From: Verrucomicrobiota bacterium | GTDB taxonomy: Bacteria > Verrucomicrobiota > Verrucomicrobiia > Opitutales > Opitutaceae | Length of the DNA stretch: 40,979 nt | Direction of reading: 5' to 3' | Assembly (NCBI GenBank): GCA_023386835.1 | Contig: JAEWIY010000008.1 | Location: 1 to 40,979, forward strand | Shown here: one piece after another, positions 7,903 to 15,981 of the stretch | How the letters are laid out: each line of letters opens with the position of its first letter | How positions within the stretch are numbered: the first letter of the stretch is position 1 | Position numbers and translations under genes: made by a program | The notes under the pieces: generated by a model | What the model saw: only the letters and a program-made list of their open reading frames with translations | Databases searched by the model: none | Told to the model about the DNA's origin: nothing

Positions 7903-9339
7903 ATGCCCGACATCTTTGCTGATGCCGTCAGCTCGAGCATCTGGTCCCACCTTTTGACTGTAGGCGGGTTCGTCCTGGCGGTATTTGCGATCGCGCGGCT
8001 GGTCAGTGAGCGTCGGCAACCCAGCAACACCATCGCGTGGCTGCTGGGCATCGTGCTGGTGCCGTACCTAGGGGTCCCGCTGTACTTGCTGTTGTCCGGC
8101 AAGAAGATCAGTCGACTGGCCGCGCTGAAGTCGCGGATGAAACCGTCGATCTACGGAGCGCCCGCCGCGAGTGAAACGACCCGCGTGCTGCCGGCGGTCC
8201 ATGCCATGGTCGCCAACGGCGTGCCGGAACCGATCGGCGGCAATCGCGTGCGGCTGATCACCACCGGCGAGCAGGCCTTTGCGGAACTGGAGGCGCAGAT
8301 CCGCGCCGCGCGGCACTCGATTCACATCACCACGTTTATCCTGGGTCGGGATGATGTGGGGCGACGTTTGATCCGGCTGCTGTCCGCGCAAGCCCGTCGA
8401 GGCGTGAAGGTGCGGCTGTTGCTCGACGGTCTTGGCTGCTTTCTGGCGAGCCGCCGCTTCAGCAACCCGCTGCGCAAAGCGGGCGGAGAGGTGGCCAGCT
8501 TCATGCCCGTCGCACCGCTGTCGACGCGCCACTCCGCGAACCTGCGCAATCACCGCAAGATCGCGGTGTTCGACCTGCAAACGGCCTACGTCGGCGGGCA
8601 CAACCTGGCGCGGGACTACATGGGTCCCAATCCCTGGCGGAAGCGCTTCGACGATTTCGGGGCGATGATCGAAGGACCGGCGGTGCGTTTGCTCAATGAG
8701 GTGTTCCTCGCCGACTGGGCATTCGCCAGCGGGCAATCGCTGGAAGCGTTGCGTGCAGAAGGGTCATCCCTTCCGGTGACCGTTGCAGGGCCCGGTGAAG
8801 TGCAGGTCATCGCCAGCGGACCCGATGTGCGGGGCGACCCACTTTACGAAGGCATCCTGTCGCTGATCCAGGAAGCGGAACAGAGCGTCTGGATCATCAC
8901 GCCGTACTTCATCCCCGACGAGGTGCTGCAACGCTCCCTCCTGGTGAAGGCCCGCGCCGGCAAGGACGTGACGATCATCGTACCGGAGCGGTCGAATCAT
9001 CCCCTGACCGACTTCGCCCGGCGGCAGTATTTGCGCGACCTCTACCAAGCCGGCGCGCGCGTGCTCTACTACCGGCCGAAGATGCTGCATTCGAAGGCCC
9101 TGATCGTCGACGATCGCATCGGCCTGCTCGGTTCGGCCAACTTCGACCTGCGCAGCCTGTTCGTGAACTTCGAGATCGGCGTCGCGTTGTATTCAGAAAG
9201 TGACGTCAACGCGATGCGGGCCTGGGCCGGCCAGCTCGTCCGCTCGAGCATCGCCTACACCGGTGACAGCGGGCGCCGCCGCGGCCGGCTCGACGCGCTG
9301 GTCGAGGATCTCAGCCGACTGTTGGCACCGCTGCTCTGA
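7903..9339 (+). CDS. cls: Cardiolipin synthase (PLD superfamily)
   Basis: A 478-residue phosphatidyltransferase. ATG at 7903 was chosen because two N-terminal membrane helices follow (about residues 14-33 and 45-63); the frame is open further upstream but without family similarity. Both HKD motifs are intact: NHRKIAVFD with GGHN (about 214-233) and LHSKALIVDD with GSANFD (about 393-412). The family joins two phosphatidylglycerols into cardiolipin at the inner membrane. Length and layout match bacterial ClsA/ClsB-type enzymes. It is divergent from the chorismatase and convergent with cimA. Whether it belongs with the polyketide cluster is unknown. Confidence 0.93.
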   Translation: MPDIFADAVSSSIWSHLLTVGGFVLAVFAIARLVSERRQPSNTIAWLLGIVLVPYLGVPLYLLLSGKKISRLAALKSRMKPSIYGAPAASETTRVLPAVHAMVANGVPEPIGGNRVRLITTGEQAFAELEAQIRAARHSIHITTFILGRDDVGRRLIRLLSAQARRGVKVRLLLDGLGCFLASRRFSNPLRKAGGEVASFMPVAPLSTRHSANLRNHRKIAVFDLQTAYVGGHNLARDYMGPNPWRKRFDDFGAMIEGPAVRLLNEVFLADWAFASGQSLEALRAEGSSLPVTVAGPGEVQVIASGPDVRGDPLYEGILSLIQEAEQSVWIITPYFIPDEVLQRSLLVKARAGKDVTIIVPERSNHPLTDFARRQYLRDLYQAGARVLYYRPKMLHSKALIVDDRIGLLGSANFDLRSLFVNFEIGVALYSESDVNAMRAWAGQLVRSSIAYTGDSGRRRGRLDALVEDLSRLLAPLL

Positions 9340-9426
9340 CAGGCCTGCAGGCGGTCGGCCGACGGCGATTGTCCGAATCGTTCGCAAACACACGGCGGAG
9401 TTGCGCCGCTGCCGCGGAAGACACCC

Positions 9427-11007
9427 TCAGGCGCCGGCCTGCATCAGCTTGTACTTCACCGCGTCGCTCAGGGCCTCCCACGACGCATCGATGATGTTGT
9501 CGCTGACCCCAACCGTGCCCCAGATGTCGCCGGCGTCCGTGTTGTCGCCCGACTCGATGAACACGCGGGTCCGGCTGCCGGCCCCCCGACGACTCTCCAG
9601 GATGCGCACCTTGTAATCGCGCAGCACCATCTCCTTGAGCTGCGGATAATGGCTCTCCAACGCCAGGCGGAGCGCAGAGTCCAACGCACCGATCGGACCC
9701 GTCGACTCTGCCACGGTGTGGCGCGTCTCACCGTTGATCCGCAGTTTAACGGTCGCCTCGGAGATCAACTCGCCATTGTGACGTTCGATGATCACGCGAT
9801 AACCCTCGACGTCGAAGAACGTCTTGGAGTGCCCCAGCGCGCGAGAGATCAGAAGCTTCAACGACGCATCAGCCGCCTCGAACTCGTACCCGAGAAACTC
9901 GAGTTCCTTCAGCTCGTCGATCAGCGCCTTCATCGCGGGCGACTTCTCATCGAGCTCGAGCCCGAGTTCGCGTGCCTTCATCGCGACGCTCGAGCGCCCC
10001 GCCATGTCCGACACGAGCACGCGGGTGCGATTGCCCACCAGCGCGGGATCGATGTGCTCGTAGGACGACTTCACCTTCTGCGCCGCATTGGCGTGCAGGC
10101 CGCCCTTGTGCGCAAAAGCCGACGCGCCCACGAACGGGGCCTTGGTGTCAGGCCGCAAGTTGGCCAGTTCGTCGAAGAACAACGAGAGGTCGCGCAACTG
10201 ATCGAGGTTCTCAGCGCAACGCGCGGTCCGGCCCATCTTCAGGAACAGATTCGGCAGGATCGTGATGAGGTTGGCGTTACCCGTGCGCTCGCCGTAGCCG
10301 TTCGCCGTGCCTTGCACCAGCGTCGCCCCGGCGGCGATACCGCCCAGCGACAAGGCGACCGCGAGCCCGCTGTCGTTGTGGCAGTGCACGCCCACCTTCT
10401 CGCCACCGAACTCACGCACCACGCGCGCCACCGTATCCTTGAAGTCGTCGACCAAGGTCCCGCCATTCGTGTCGCACAAGGTCAGGTTGCTCGCTCCGCC
10501 ACGAAGCGCCGCGGCGAGCGTGCGCAGCGCGTAGTCCGGGTCGGCCCGGTAACCGTCGAAAAAGTGTTCGGCGTCGTAGATGACCTCACGTCCCTGAGCG
10601 ACAAGGTAGCGGATCGAGTCCTCGATCATCGCGAGGTTCTCCTCCAGCGTCGTACGCAGGATCTCGCTGACATGCAGGGTCCACGTCTTGCCTACCAATG
10701 TCATCACGGGCATGCCGCTCTCCAGCAAAGTGCGCAGTTGCGGATCGTCGTCGGCGCGACCGTTCGCGCGGCGGGTCGAACCGAACGCCGCCAGCCGGGC
10801 ATGCTTGAGCTTCAGCTGCTTCGCCTCGTTGAAGAACGTGATGTCGCGTGGGTTGGACCCCGGAAAGCCGCCCTCGATGTAATCTACGCCGAATGCGTCC
10901 AGCTTCTCCGCGATCAACAACTTGTCGGTGACGGAGAAGCTGATGCCTTCTCCCTGCGTCCCATCGCGCAGGGTGGTGTCGTAGATTTTCACGGCAGAGG
11001 CGTTCAT
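9427..11007 (-). CDS. cimA: (R)-citramalate synthase
   Basis: Condenses pyruvate and acetyl-CoA to citramalate, opening the threonine-independent route to 2-oxobutyrate and isoleucine. The 527 residues hold an HMGL-like TIM barrel (IYDTTLRDGTQGEG near residue 8, GVHCHNDSG, NGYGERTGNAN) and a C-terminal LeuA-type allosteric domain (about 395-527). The TTLRDGTQGEG form and length fit the CimA/long isopropylmalate-synthase-like subgroup rather than LeuA. ATG at 11007 is preceded by no good Shine-Dalgarno site. Upstream lies an isoleucine-rich leader ORF and terminator (see separate entries), consistent with control by isoleucine supply. It is the last gene after plsY-hom-lysC-thrC on this strand. 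Confidence 0.93.
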   Translation of the reverse strand: MNASAVKIYDTTLRDGTQGEGISFSVTDKLLIAEKLDAFGVDYIEGGFPGSNPRDITFFNEAKQLKLKHARLAAFGSTRRANGRADDDPQLRTLLESGMPVMTLVGKTWTLHVSEILRTTLEENLAMIEDSIRYLVAQGREVIYDAEHFFDGYRADPDYALRTLAAALRGGASNLTLCDTNGGTLVDDFKDTVARVVREFGGEKVGVHCHNDSGLAVALSLGGIAAGATLVQGTANGYGERTGNANLITILPNLFLKMGRTARCAENLDQLRDLSLFFDELANLRPDTKAPFVGASAFAHKGGLHANAAQKVKSSYEHIDPALVGNRTRVLVSDMAGRSSVAMKARELGLELDEKSPAMKALIDELKELEFLGYEFEAADASLKLLISRALGHSKTFFDVEGYRVIIERHNGELISEATVKLRINGETRHTVAESTGPIGALDSALRLALESHYPQLKEMVLRDYKVRILESRRGAGSRTRVFIESGDNTDAGDIWGTVGVSDNIIDASWEALSDAVKYKLMQAGA

Positions 11008-11043
11008 GGCAGGTGACTTAGCTTGAGGAGGCGACGCAGGCGC

Positions 11044-11075
11044 AAAACAAAAAACCCCGGGCGGCTGGCCCGGGG
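11044..11075 (-). terminator. Rho-independent terminator/attenuator hairpin before cimA
   Basis: Read on the minus strand, CCCCGGGC and GCCCGGGG form a perfect 8-bp stem (plus-strand 11068-11075 and 11055-11062) around a 5-nt loop, followed by TTTTTTGTTTT (11044-11054). It lies between the leader ORF and cimA. Its 5' arm can alternatively pair with 11113-11126 inside the leader ORF, so it looks like an attenuator rather than just the end of the thrC transcript, though it could serve both. Confidence 0.88.
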
Positions 11076-11126
11076 TCAGGAGACTTCGCGTTAACGTGAC
11101 GTCAGGCCGCGTTCTCCTGCCCGAGC
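11068..11126 (-). promoter_or_regulatory. Antiterminator pairing in the cimA leader
   Basis: On the minus-strand RNA, GCUCGGGCAGGAGA (plus 11113-11126) can pair with UCUCCUG-CCCGGGC (plus 11068-11083, with a 2-nt AC bulge): 14 base pairs, one of them G-U. This uses up the whole 5' arm of the terminator stem, so the two structures exclude each other. The upstream strand lies inside the leader ORF, just past the isoleucine codons, the classical position for ribosome-controlled attenuation. A competing short hairpin (GCCC-GCTC-GGGC) can form when the upstream strand is not used. Confidence 0.7.
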
Positions 11127-11173
11127 GGGCGGGAAATCCGAATAATCGCGGCAATCGCGGTGCGGGACGTCAC
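11102..11173 (-). CDS. Isoleucine-rich leader peptide of cimA (23 aa)
   Basis: A 23-codon ORF starting with GTG at 11173 and ending with TGA at 11102; an in-frame stop lies four codons upstream of the GTG, so it is a discrete ORF. Residues 6-13 read AIAAIIRI: four isoleucines, all ATT, in seven codons, which stands out in a GC-rich genome. It sits in the 242-bp gap between thrC and cimA, directly ahead of an antiterminator/terminator pair. I infer that a ribosome stalling at the Ile codons leaves the antiterminator strand free and lets transcription enter cimA. No strong Shine-Dalgarno sequence precedes the GTG, which is the weakest point of the call. Confidence 0.72.
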   Translation of the reverse strand: MTSRTAIAAIIRISRPLGQENAA

Positions 11174-11249
11174 GGGAACAAATCAACAAAGCGATCCAGG
11201 CGTGTCGAGGGAGGATTTGGGACGAAGAGGACCACCCCACCCAACCGCT

Positions 11250-12611
11250 CTACACGGCATGAGCGTCGATGTAGGACCGGATCGCCTCCGGAGTCGCGGG
11301 CAGCGGATGTTTGACGATCGGCCGCGCCTTCAGCTCCTCCAGCGACGGATGCGTCGGATCCACGCCGATCGCCTGCCGGATCGTATCCGGGAACTTCGCC
11401 GGGCTGGCGGTGGCCAGCACGACGTTTACACGATCGGGCGCGTGCTCCACGAAACCGCAGGCCGTGTGGGGATCCACGACGTAGCCGTAACGGTCATACA
11501 CGGCCCGGATGATGCCGGGAATCTGCGCGTCCGTGCAGCGAGACGCCGAAAACGTGTCGCGATCGAACGCTTCAAAACGATAGCAGCCGGTGCGTTTGAA
11601 TGTCTCCATCACCTCGCGCACGCCCGCGGGATCACGGCCGACCTGGTAGTACAGGAAACGCTCGAAGTTCGACGACACCTGGATGTCCATCGACGGCGCC
11701 AGGCTCGGAGCGACGGTATCCACGCGGTACTCACCCGTGGTGAAGAGCCGGTACAGGATGTCGTTCTGATTGGTCGCGACGCGAAATCCGCGGATTGGCA
11801 CACCCATCTTCTGCAGCAGCCAACCCGCGAGGACATTGCCGAAATTGCCGGTCGGCACCACGAACTCGATGTTGTGCTGCGCCTTCTCCGGCAGGCGCAG
11901 CCAGGCCGAAAGGTAGTACACGCACTGCGCGAGGATGCGCGCGAGATTGATCGAGTTGACCGCGGACAAGCGATGCCGCGCGCGGAATTCCTGGTCGCCG
12001 AAGATTTCCTTCAGTGCCGCTTGGGCGTCGTCGAAGGACCCCGTGACGGCAAGCGCGTGCACGTTGGCCGCGCCGGTGCAGGCCATCTGCCGCTCCTGCA
12101 GCGGAGCGACGCGACCATCTGGATACAAAATGAAGATGGCGGTGCCCGGCTTGCCGAGCAGTCCATGAATCGCCGCGGCGCCCGTGTCACCCGAGGTGGC
12201 CCCGAGCACATTGATCGACTGACCGCGGACGCGGCACTGATGCTCGTACAGGTTGCCGAGCAACTGCAGCGCGAAGTCCTTGAAGGCGAGAGTCGGCCCG
12301 TGAAAGAGCTCGAGGACGAACAAGTCGTCGCGCAACGGCACGAGCGGTGCGATCTCCGGATGGGAGAACGTTGCGTACGACTTCTCGACCAGCGCTTCAA
12401 ACGTCGCTCCGTCGATGTCGGTCGCAAAGCGGCGGAAGAACGCAACGCACAGTTCCGGATACGTCAGCGTCCGGAACCCGGTCAGGTCGGCCGAGCTGAA
12501 GTGCGGCAGCTGCTCCGGCAGGAACAGTCCGCCGTCCGGCGCGAGGCCCGTCGCGACAGCGTCGCTGAAACCAAGCACCGGCGCCTGCCCGCGAGTGGAG
12601 AGATAACGCAT
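11250..12611 (-). CDS. thrC: Threonine synthase
   Basis: Converts O-phosphohomoserine to threonine with pyridoxal phosphate. The 453 residues start at ATG 12611 with MRYLSTRGQAP, the typical N-terminus of the longer threonine synthase class; the frame is open upstream without similarity. Features: FHGPTLAFKDFALQ with the PLP lysine, NVLGATSGDTGAAA, the glycine-rich PTGNFGNVLAGW, and a C-terminal domain ending around HPLPATPEA. It follows lysC by 69 bp and hom before that, so the homoserine branch enzymes are transcribed together. The cimA attenuator starts about 75 bp after its stop. Confidence 0.95.
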   Translation of the reverse strand: MRYLSTRGQAPVLGFSDAVATGLAPDGGLFLPEQLPHFSSADLTGFRTLTYPELCVAFFRRFATDIDGATFEALVEKSYATFSHPEIAPLVPLRDDLFVLELFHGPTLAFKDFALQLLGNLYEHQCRVRGQSINVLGATSGDTGAAAIHGLLGKPGTAIFILYPDGRVAPLQERQMACTGAANVHALAVTGSFDDAQAALKEIFGDQEFRARHRLSAVNSINLARILAQCVYYLSAWLRLPEKAQHNIEFVVPTGNFGNVLAGWLLQKMGVPIRGFRVATNQNDILYRLFTTGEYRVDTVAPSLAPSMDIQVSSNFERFLYYQVGRDPAGVREVMETFKRTGCYRFEAFDRDTFSASRCTDAQIPGIIRAVYDRYGYVVDPHTACGFVEHAPDRVNVVLATASPAKFPDTIRQAIGVDPTHPSLEELKARPIVKHPLPATPEAIRSYIDAHAV

Positions 12612-12680
12612 GGTGAAACCAGACGCGCAGCCGTCGCACCCGGCCGGAGCAGGTCCGGCCACGGGCGCAAGGGGCCACAC

Positions 12681-13898
12681 TCAGTTCTGGTCGAGACCGA
12701 AGGCCGCGTGTGTCACGCGCACGGCCTCATCCGCCCGGTCCTGATCGACCACGACGGAGATCTTGATTTCGGAGGTCGTGATCAAATCGATGTTGATGTT
12801 CGCATCGGCCAGCGCGCGGAACAAATCGGCCGCCACTCCGGAGTGCGTCTTCATGCCGACGCCCACGACCGAGAGCTTCGCGATGTTCTCGTGCACCGCA
12901 ACGTGGCCGCCGCCGACATCGTCGAGCACCGGCTCGAGCGCCTTCTGCGCCTTGAACGTGTCACTCTGCGGCACCGTGAAGGTGAGGTTCGCGATCCCGT
13001 TGCGACCGACGTTCTGCACGATCATGTCGACGACGATGTTGGCGTCGGCCAGGGCGCGGAAAACCTTCGCGGCGGAACCCGGTTTATCGAGAATGTTGCT
13101 TACGATGATTTTGGCCTGGTCCTTGTCCACGGCCACACCACGCACCACCACTTTCTCCATGTAAGCGACTTCTTCTTTCACGACGGTTCCTGGGTTGTAG
13201 TTGAAGGATGAGCGGACCTCGAAGACGACGCCATGCTTCTTCGCGAATTCCACCGAGCGTGATTGCATGACTTTCGAGCCCGAAGAGGCGAGCTCTAGCA
13301 TCTCGTCGTAGGAAATTTCTGACAGCTTCCGCGCATGGCCCACGAGGCGTGGATCAGCCGTATAGACGCCATCCACGTCGGTGTAGATCTCACACTTGTC
13401 TGCGCGCAGTGCGGCGGCGAGCGCGATGGCGGTCAGGTCCGAGCCTCCGCGGCCGAGAGTGGTGATCTGACCTTCCTCATTCACGCCCTGGAAGCCGGCG
13501 ACGATCACGACGCGGCCCGCCGAGAGATCCTTCTCCACGGCCTTGGCGTTGATCGTCTTGATCTTCGCCTTCGTATGCGAGCGGTCGGTGAAAATGCCGG
13601 CCTGTCCGCCGGTGTAGGAGACCGCGTTGATCCCCTGCCCCTGCACGGCCATCGCCGTGAGCGCGATCGTCTCCTGTTCGCCCACGGCGAGCAGCATGTC
13701 GAGTTCGCGCTCGCTCGGTTGCGCGCAGACCGCTTTGGCCCGCGCAATCAATTCATTGGTCACGCCGGCGCGGGCCGAGACCACCACCACCACCTGGTGG
13801 CCTTGGTCGACCGCGAGCTTCACGCGCTCAGCGACCTTCTTGATACGTTCGACGTCACCCACAGAGGTGCCGCCGTATTTTTGCACGATGCGAGCCAT
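12681..13898 (-). CDS. lysC: Aspartate kinase
   Basis: Phosphorylates aspartate, the first step to lysine, methionine and threonine. The 405 residues include the N-terminal kinase motif KYGGTSVG (residues 7-14), GRGGSDLTA with the aspartyl-phosphate site, TDVDGVYTADPR, and two C-terminal ACT domains (about 265-400) that usually bind lysine and threonine. Length matches the monofunctional class with two ACT domains. It lies 26 bp downstream of hom and 69 bp upstream of thrC on the same strand, an operon-like spacing. An internal start for a separate regulatory subunit, as in Bacillus, cannot be judged here. Confidence 0.95.
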   Translation of the reverse strand: MARIVQKYGGTSVGDVERIKKVAERVKLAVDQGHQVVVVVSARAGVTNELIARAKAVCAQPSERELDMLLAVGEQETIALTAMAVQGQGINAVSYTGGQAGIFTDRSHTKAKIKTINAKAVEKDLSAGRVVIVAGFQGVNEEGQITTLGRGGSDLTAIALAAALRADKCEIYTDVDGVYTADPRLVGHARKLSEISYDEMLELASSGSKVMQSRSVEFAKKHGVVFEVRSSFNYNPGTVVKEEVAYMEKVVVRGVAVDKDQAKIIVSNILDKPGSAAKVFRALADANIVVDMIVQNVGRNGIANLTFTVPQSDTFKAQKALEPVLDDVGGGHVAVHENIAKLSVVGVGMKTHSGVAADLFRALADANINIDLITTSEIKISVVVDQDRADEAVRVTHAAFGLDQN

Positions 13899-13924
13899 GG
13901 AGGGAGCGGGGAAAAAGTTCGGAA

Positions 13925-15229
13925 TCAGGCGAAGTCGCCAATGCGCAGCAGCAACGGCCGCCCAACGACGGAGGACAGCCGCGCCAGTTGCGTGACCGTG
14001 GTGCGAATCGCGCGCTCATTGCTGCGATGCGTGGTCAGGACCAGGGAAGCCGCACCGGGCTGCTGGCTGGGCCGCTGCATCACACTCGCGATGCTGACGT
14101 GGCAACGCGCCGTCACGCCCGCAATCTTCGCGAGCACGCCGGGTTCATCCTTCACGTCCATGCGCAGGTAATAGCGCCCGGCGATCTTCTCCGGCGGCGA
14201 GATCGGGCAACGATGCTCCACCGGCTCGGGCAGCGGCACGCTGCCGCGGCGCAACAACGTCGCGGCATCCACAATGTCGCTGATGACCGCGCTCGCCGTC
14301 GCGTCCTGTCCGGCGCCACGACCGATGTAGATTGTCTCGCCCACCACGTCGCCCGTCACGGCGATGCCGTTGTAGACTTCGTTGACGTTGGCAATGACTT
14401 TGCGCCGGGGCAGCAACGTCGGCTGCACGCGGACCGAGAGTTCGTCCGTCTCGAAATCGCGCGTGATCACCCCGAGGAGCTTGATCGAAAAGCCGTTCTC
14501 GCGCGCGTAGGTGATGTCGAGCGGCGTGATCTGCGTGATGCCTTCGACCAGCATCGAGCGGGTTGGCACCCACGTGCCGTGCGCCAGATACGCGAGTACC
14601 GACGCCTTGTGCGCCGTGTCCCAACCCTCGACGTCGAGCGATTCGTCGGCCTCCGCGTACCCGAGCGATTTCGCCTCGGCCAGGATGGTCTGGTACGGCA
14701 GTCCTTCGCGCTCCATCCGCGTCAGGATGTAGTTACAGGTGCCATTAAGGATGCCGTAGATCAGGCCGAAGCGGTTCGCCACCAAACCTTCGCGCAGCGC
14801 CTTGATGATCGGGATGCCGCCCGCGACCGAGGCCTCGAAGAAAAAGTGTCCGCCGTGCCGGCGAGCCGCCGCAAAGATCTCGGGGCCGTATTCACACAAC
14901 AACGCCTTGTTGGCCGACACGACCGTCTTGCCGGCGCGCAGCGCGGCCATGGTGACCTCGCGCGCGATCGACGTGCCGCCCATCAGTTCGCACACGATGT
15001 GCACATTGGGATCCGTCGCGACCGACAGCGGATCGGTCGTCAGCTGGCGCGCCGGCAGCCGGACACCGCGTTTCTTCTTCAGGTCGCGGACCGACGCGCG
15101 ATGCAGCACGAGCCGCGCGCCCAGCCGGGCCTCCAGTGTGGCCGAGGCCCGCCCGAGGTGCTTGGCCACGCCCTGGCCGACCGTACCCAATCCACAAATA
15201 CCGATGTTGATGACCGACGAATCACTCAT
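13925..15229 (-). CDS. hom: Homoserine dehydrogenase
   Basis: Reduces aspartate semialdehyde to homoserine. The ATG at 15229 overlaps the plsY stop (ATGA) and is followed at once by the Rossmann motif NIGICGLGTVGQGV; the open frame upstream runs through plsY and is not real. The 434 residues include SANKALL, the catalytic-region segment GGIPIIKALREGL, and GILNGTCNYILTRM. A C-terminal ACT domain (about residues 345-434, DEPGVLAKIAGV) suggests feedback inhibition, usually by threonine. Translational coupling to plsY and close spacing to lysC place it in one transcript with these genes. Confidence 0.95.
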   Translation of the reverse strand: MSDSSVINIGICGLGTVGQGVAKHLGRASATLEARLGARLVLHRASVRDLKKKRGVRLPARQLTTDPLSVATDPNVHIVCELMGGTSIAREVTMAALRAGKTVVSANKALLCEYGPEIFAAARRHGGHFFFEASVAGGIPIIKALREGLVANRFGLIYGILNGTCNYILTRMEREGLPYQTILAEAKSLGYAEADESLDVEGWDTAHKASVLAYLAHGTWVPTRSMLVEGITQITPLDITYARENGFSIKLLGVITRDFETDELSVRVQPTLLPRRKVIANVNEVYNGIAVTGDVVGETIYIGRGAGQDATASAVISDIVDAATLLRRGSVPLPEPVEHRCPISPPEKIAGRYYLRMDVKDEPGVLAKIAGVTARCHVSIASVMQRPSQQPGAASLVLTTHRSNERAIRTTVTQLARLSSVVGRPLLLRIGDFA

Positions 15230-15879
15230 GAGCCGGAGCTGGATTTCTTGCGCTGGAACCGCGCCTCGGTGCCGTTCAGCAGGCGGCCGATGTTGGCGCG
15301 GTGTCGCAGTAAAACGAATACGGCGACCAGCGCCGCGAGGCCGATCACGAGCGGGGGCCGGTGCGCACCCCAGGCGGCGAAAGGCAGGGTCACGGCCGCG
15401 AGGATCGAGGCCAGCGACACGTAGCGAAACGCGTAGAAGGTCACGATCCAGACAACCGTCGCGATCAACGTCGCGACCGGCATCAGCACGATGAACCCGC
15501 CCGAGGCGGTGGCGACGCCTTTGCCGCCGCGGAACCTGGTGAAACAGGAAAAGCTGTGCCCGATCAGTGCGCCGACCAAACCCGCCACCGCCAACGGCAG
15601 CCAGCGCACGGGTTCGGACCATCCGGGCAGCCGCGCGAGCAGCCCCGCTCGATCCAGCAGCAACGGCAACGCGGTGGCGGTCGCGCCCTTCAACGCGTCC
15701 AGGGCAAAGACGAGGTTGCCCGCCTTGGCGCCCAGCACCCGGCGCACATTGGTCGCACCCGGGTTCTTGCTGCCAACGGTGAAGATATCGACGCCATGCG
15801 CCCGGGCGACGAGATAGCCGAACGGGAGTGCGCCGAGCACGTAGCCAACCACAGCGGCGAACAGAAGCGGGACGAGCAT
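15226..15879 (-). CDS. plsY: Acyl-phosphate:glycerol-3-phosphate acyltransferase
   Basis: An integral membrane enzyme that starts phospholipid synthesis by moving an acyl group from acyl-phosphate to glycerol-3-phosphate. The 217 residues carry the three PlsY signatures: SKNPGATNV (about 37-45), FRGGKGVAT (about 115-123) and RHRANIGRL near the C-terminus (about 191), with several hydrophobic helices. Its stop overlaps the hom start, so lipid and amino-acid genes are translationally coupled, perhaps only from genome compaction. About 100 bp separate it from serA upstream. Confidence 0.95.
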   Translation of the reverse strand: MLVPLLFAAVVGYVLGALPFGYLVARAHGVDIFTVGSKNPGATNVRRVLGAKAGNLVFALDALKGATATALPLLLDRAGLLARLPGWSEPVRWLPLAVAGLVGALIGHSFSCFTRFRGGKGVATASGGFIVLMPVATLIATVVWIVTFYAFRYVSLASILAAVTLPFAAWGAHRPPLVIGLAALVAVFVLLRHRANIGRLLNGTEARFQRKKSSSGS

Positions 15880-15898
15880 GGCGCGAGACAGGCCGAGC

Positions 15899-15958
15899 CG
15901 CCTAGCAGGCGGGAGCGGATCGTTGGTGTCCGCTCACCACCTCCGGGCGGACCCGGAG
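15899..15958. other. Structured serA-plsY spacer with two hairpins
   Basis: The roughly 100-bp gap between serA and plsY contains a perfect stem CTCCGGG-CGGA-CCCGGAG (15941-15958) and a second 6-bp stem CCGCCT-AGC-AGGCGG (15898-15912). Neither has a T-tract on either strand, so a canonical terminator is not supported. They may end serA transcription weakly or be chance structure in GC-rich DNA. Confidence 0.3.
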
Positions 15959-15981
15959 ACTGGGCAGTGGGAGCTCGAGGT

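Noticed and set aside
11090..11095. A lone GTTAAC in the cimA leader as another SatD-type operator
   Set aside because: No inverted partner GGTTAAC at the 5-bp spacing; a six-base match alone is not meaningful.
11160..13211. A 683-codon plus-strand open frame opposite lysC and thrC
   Set aside because: Composition typical of antisense frames in GC-rich DNA; the opposite strand encodes conserved enzymes and the leader ORF.
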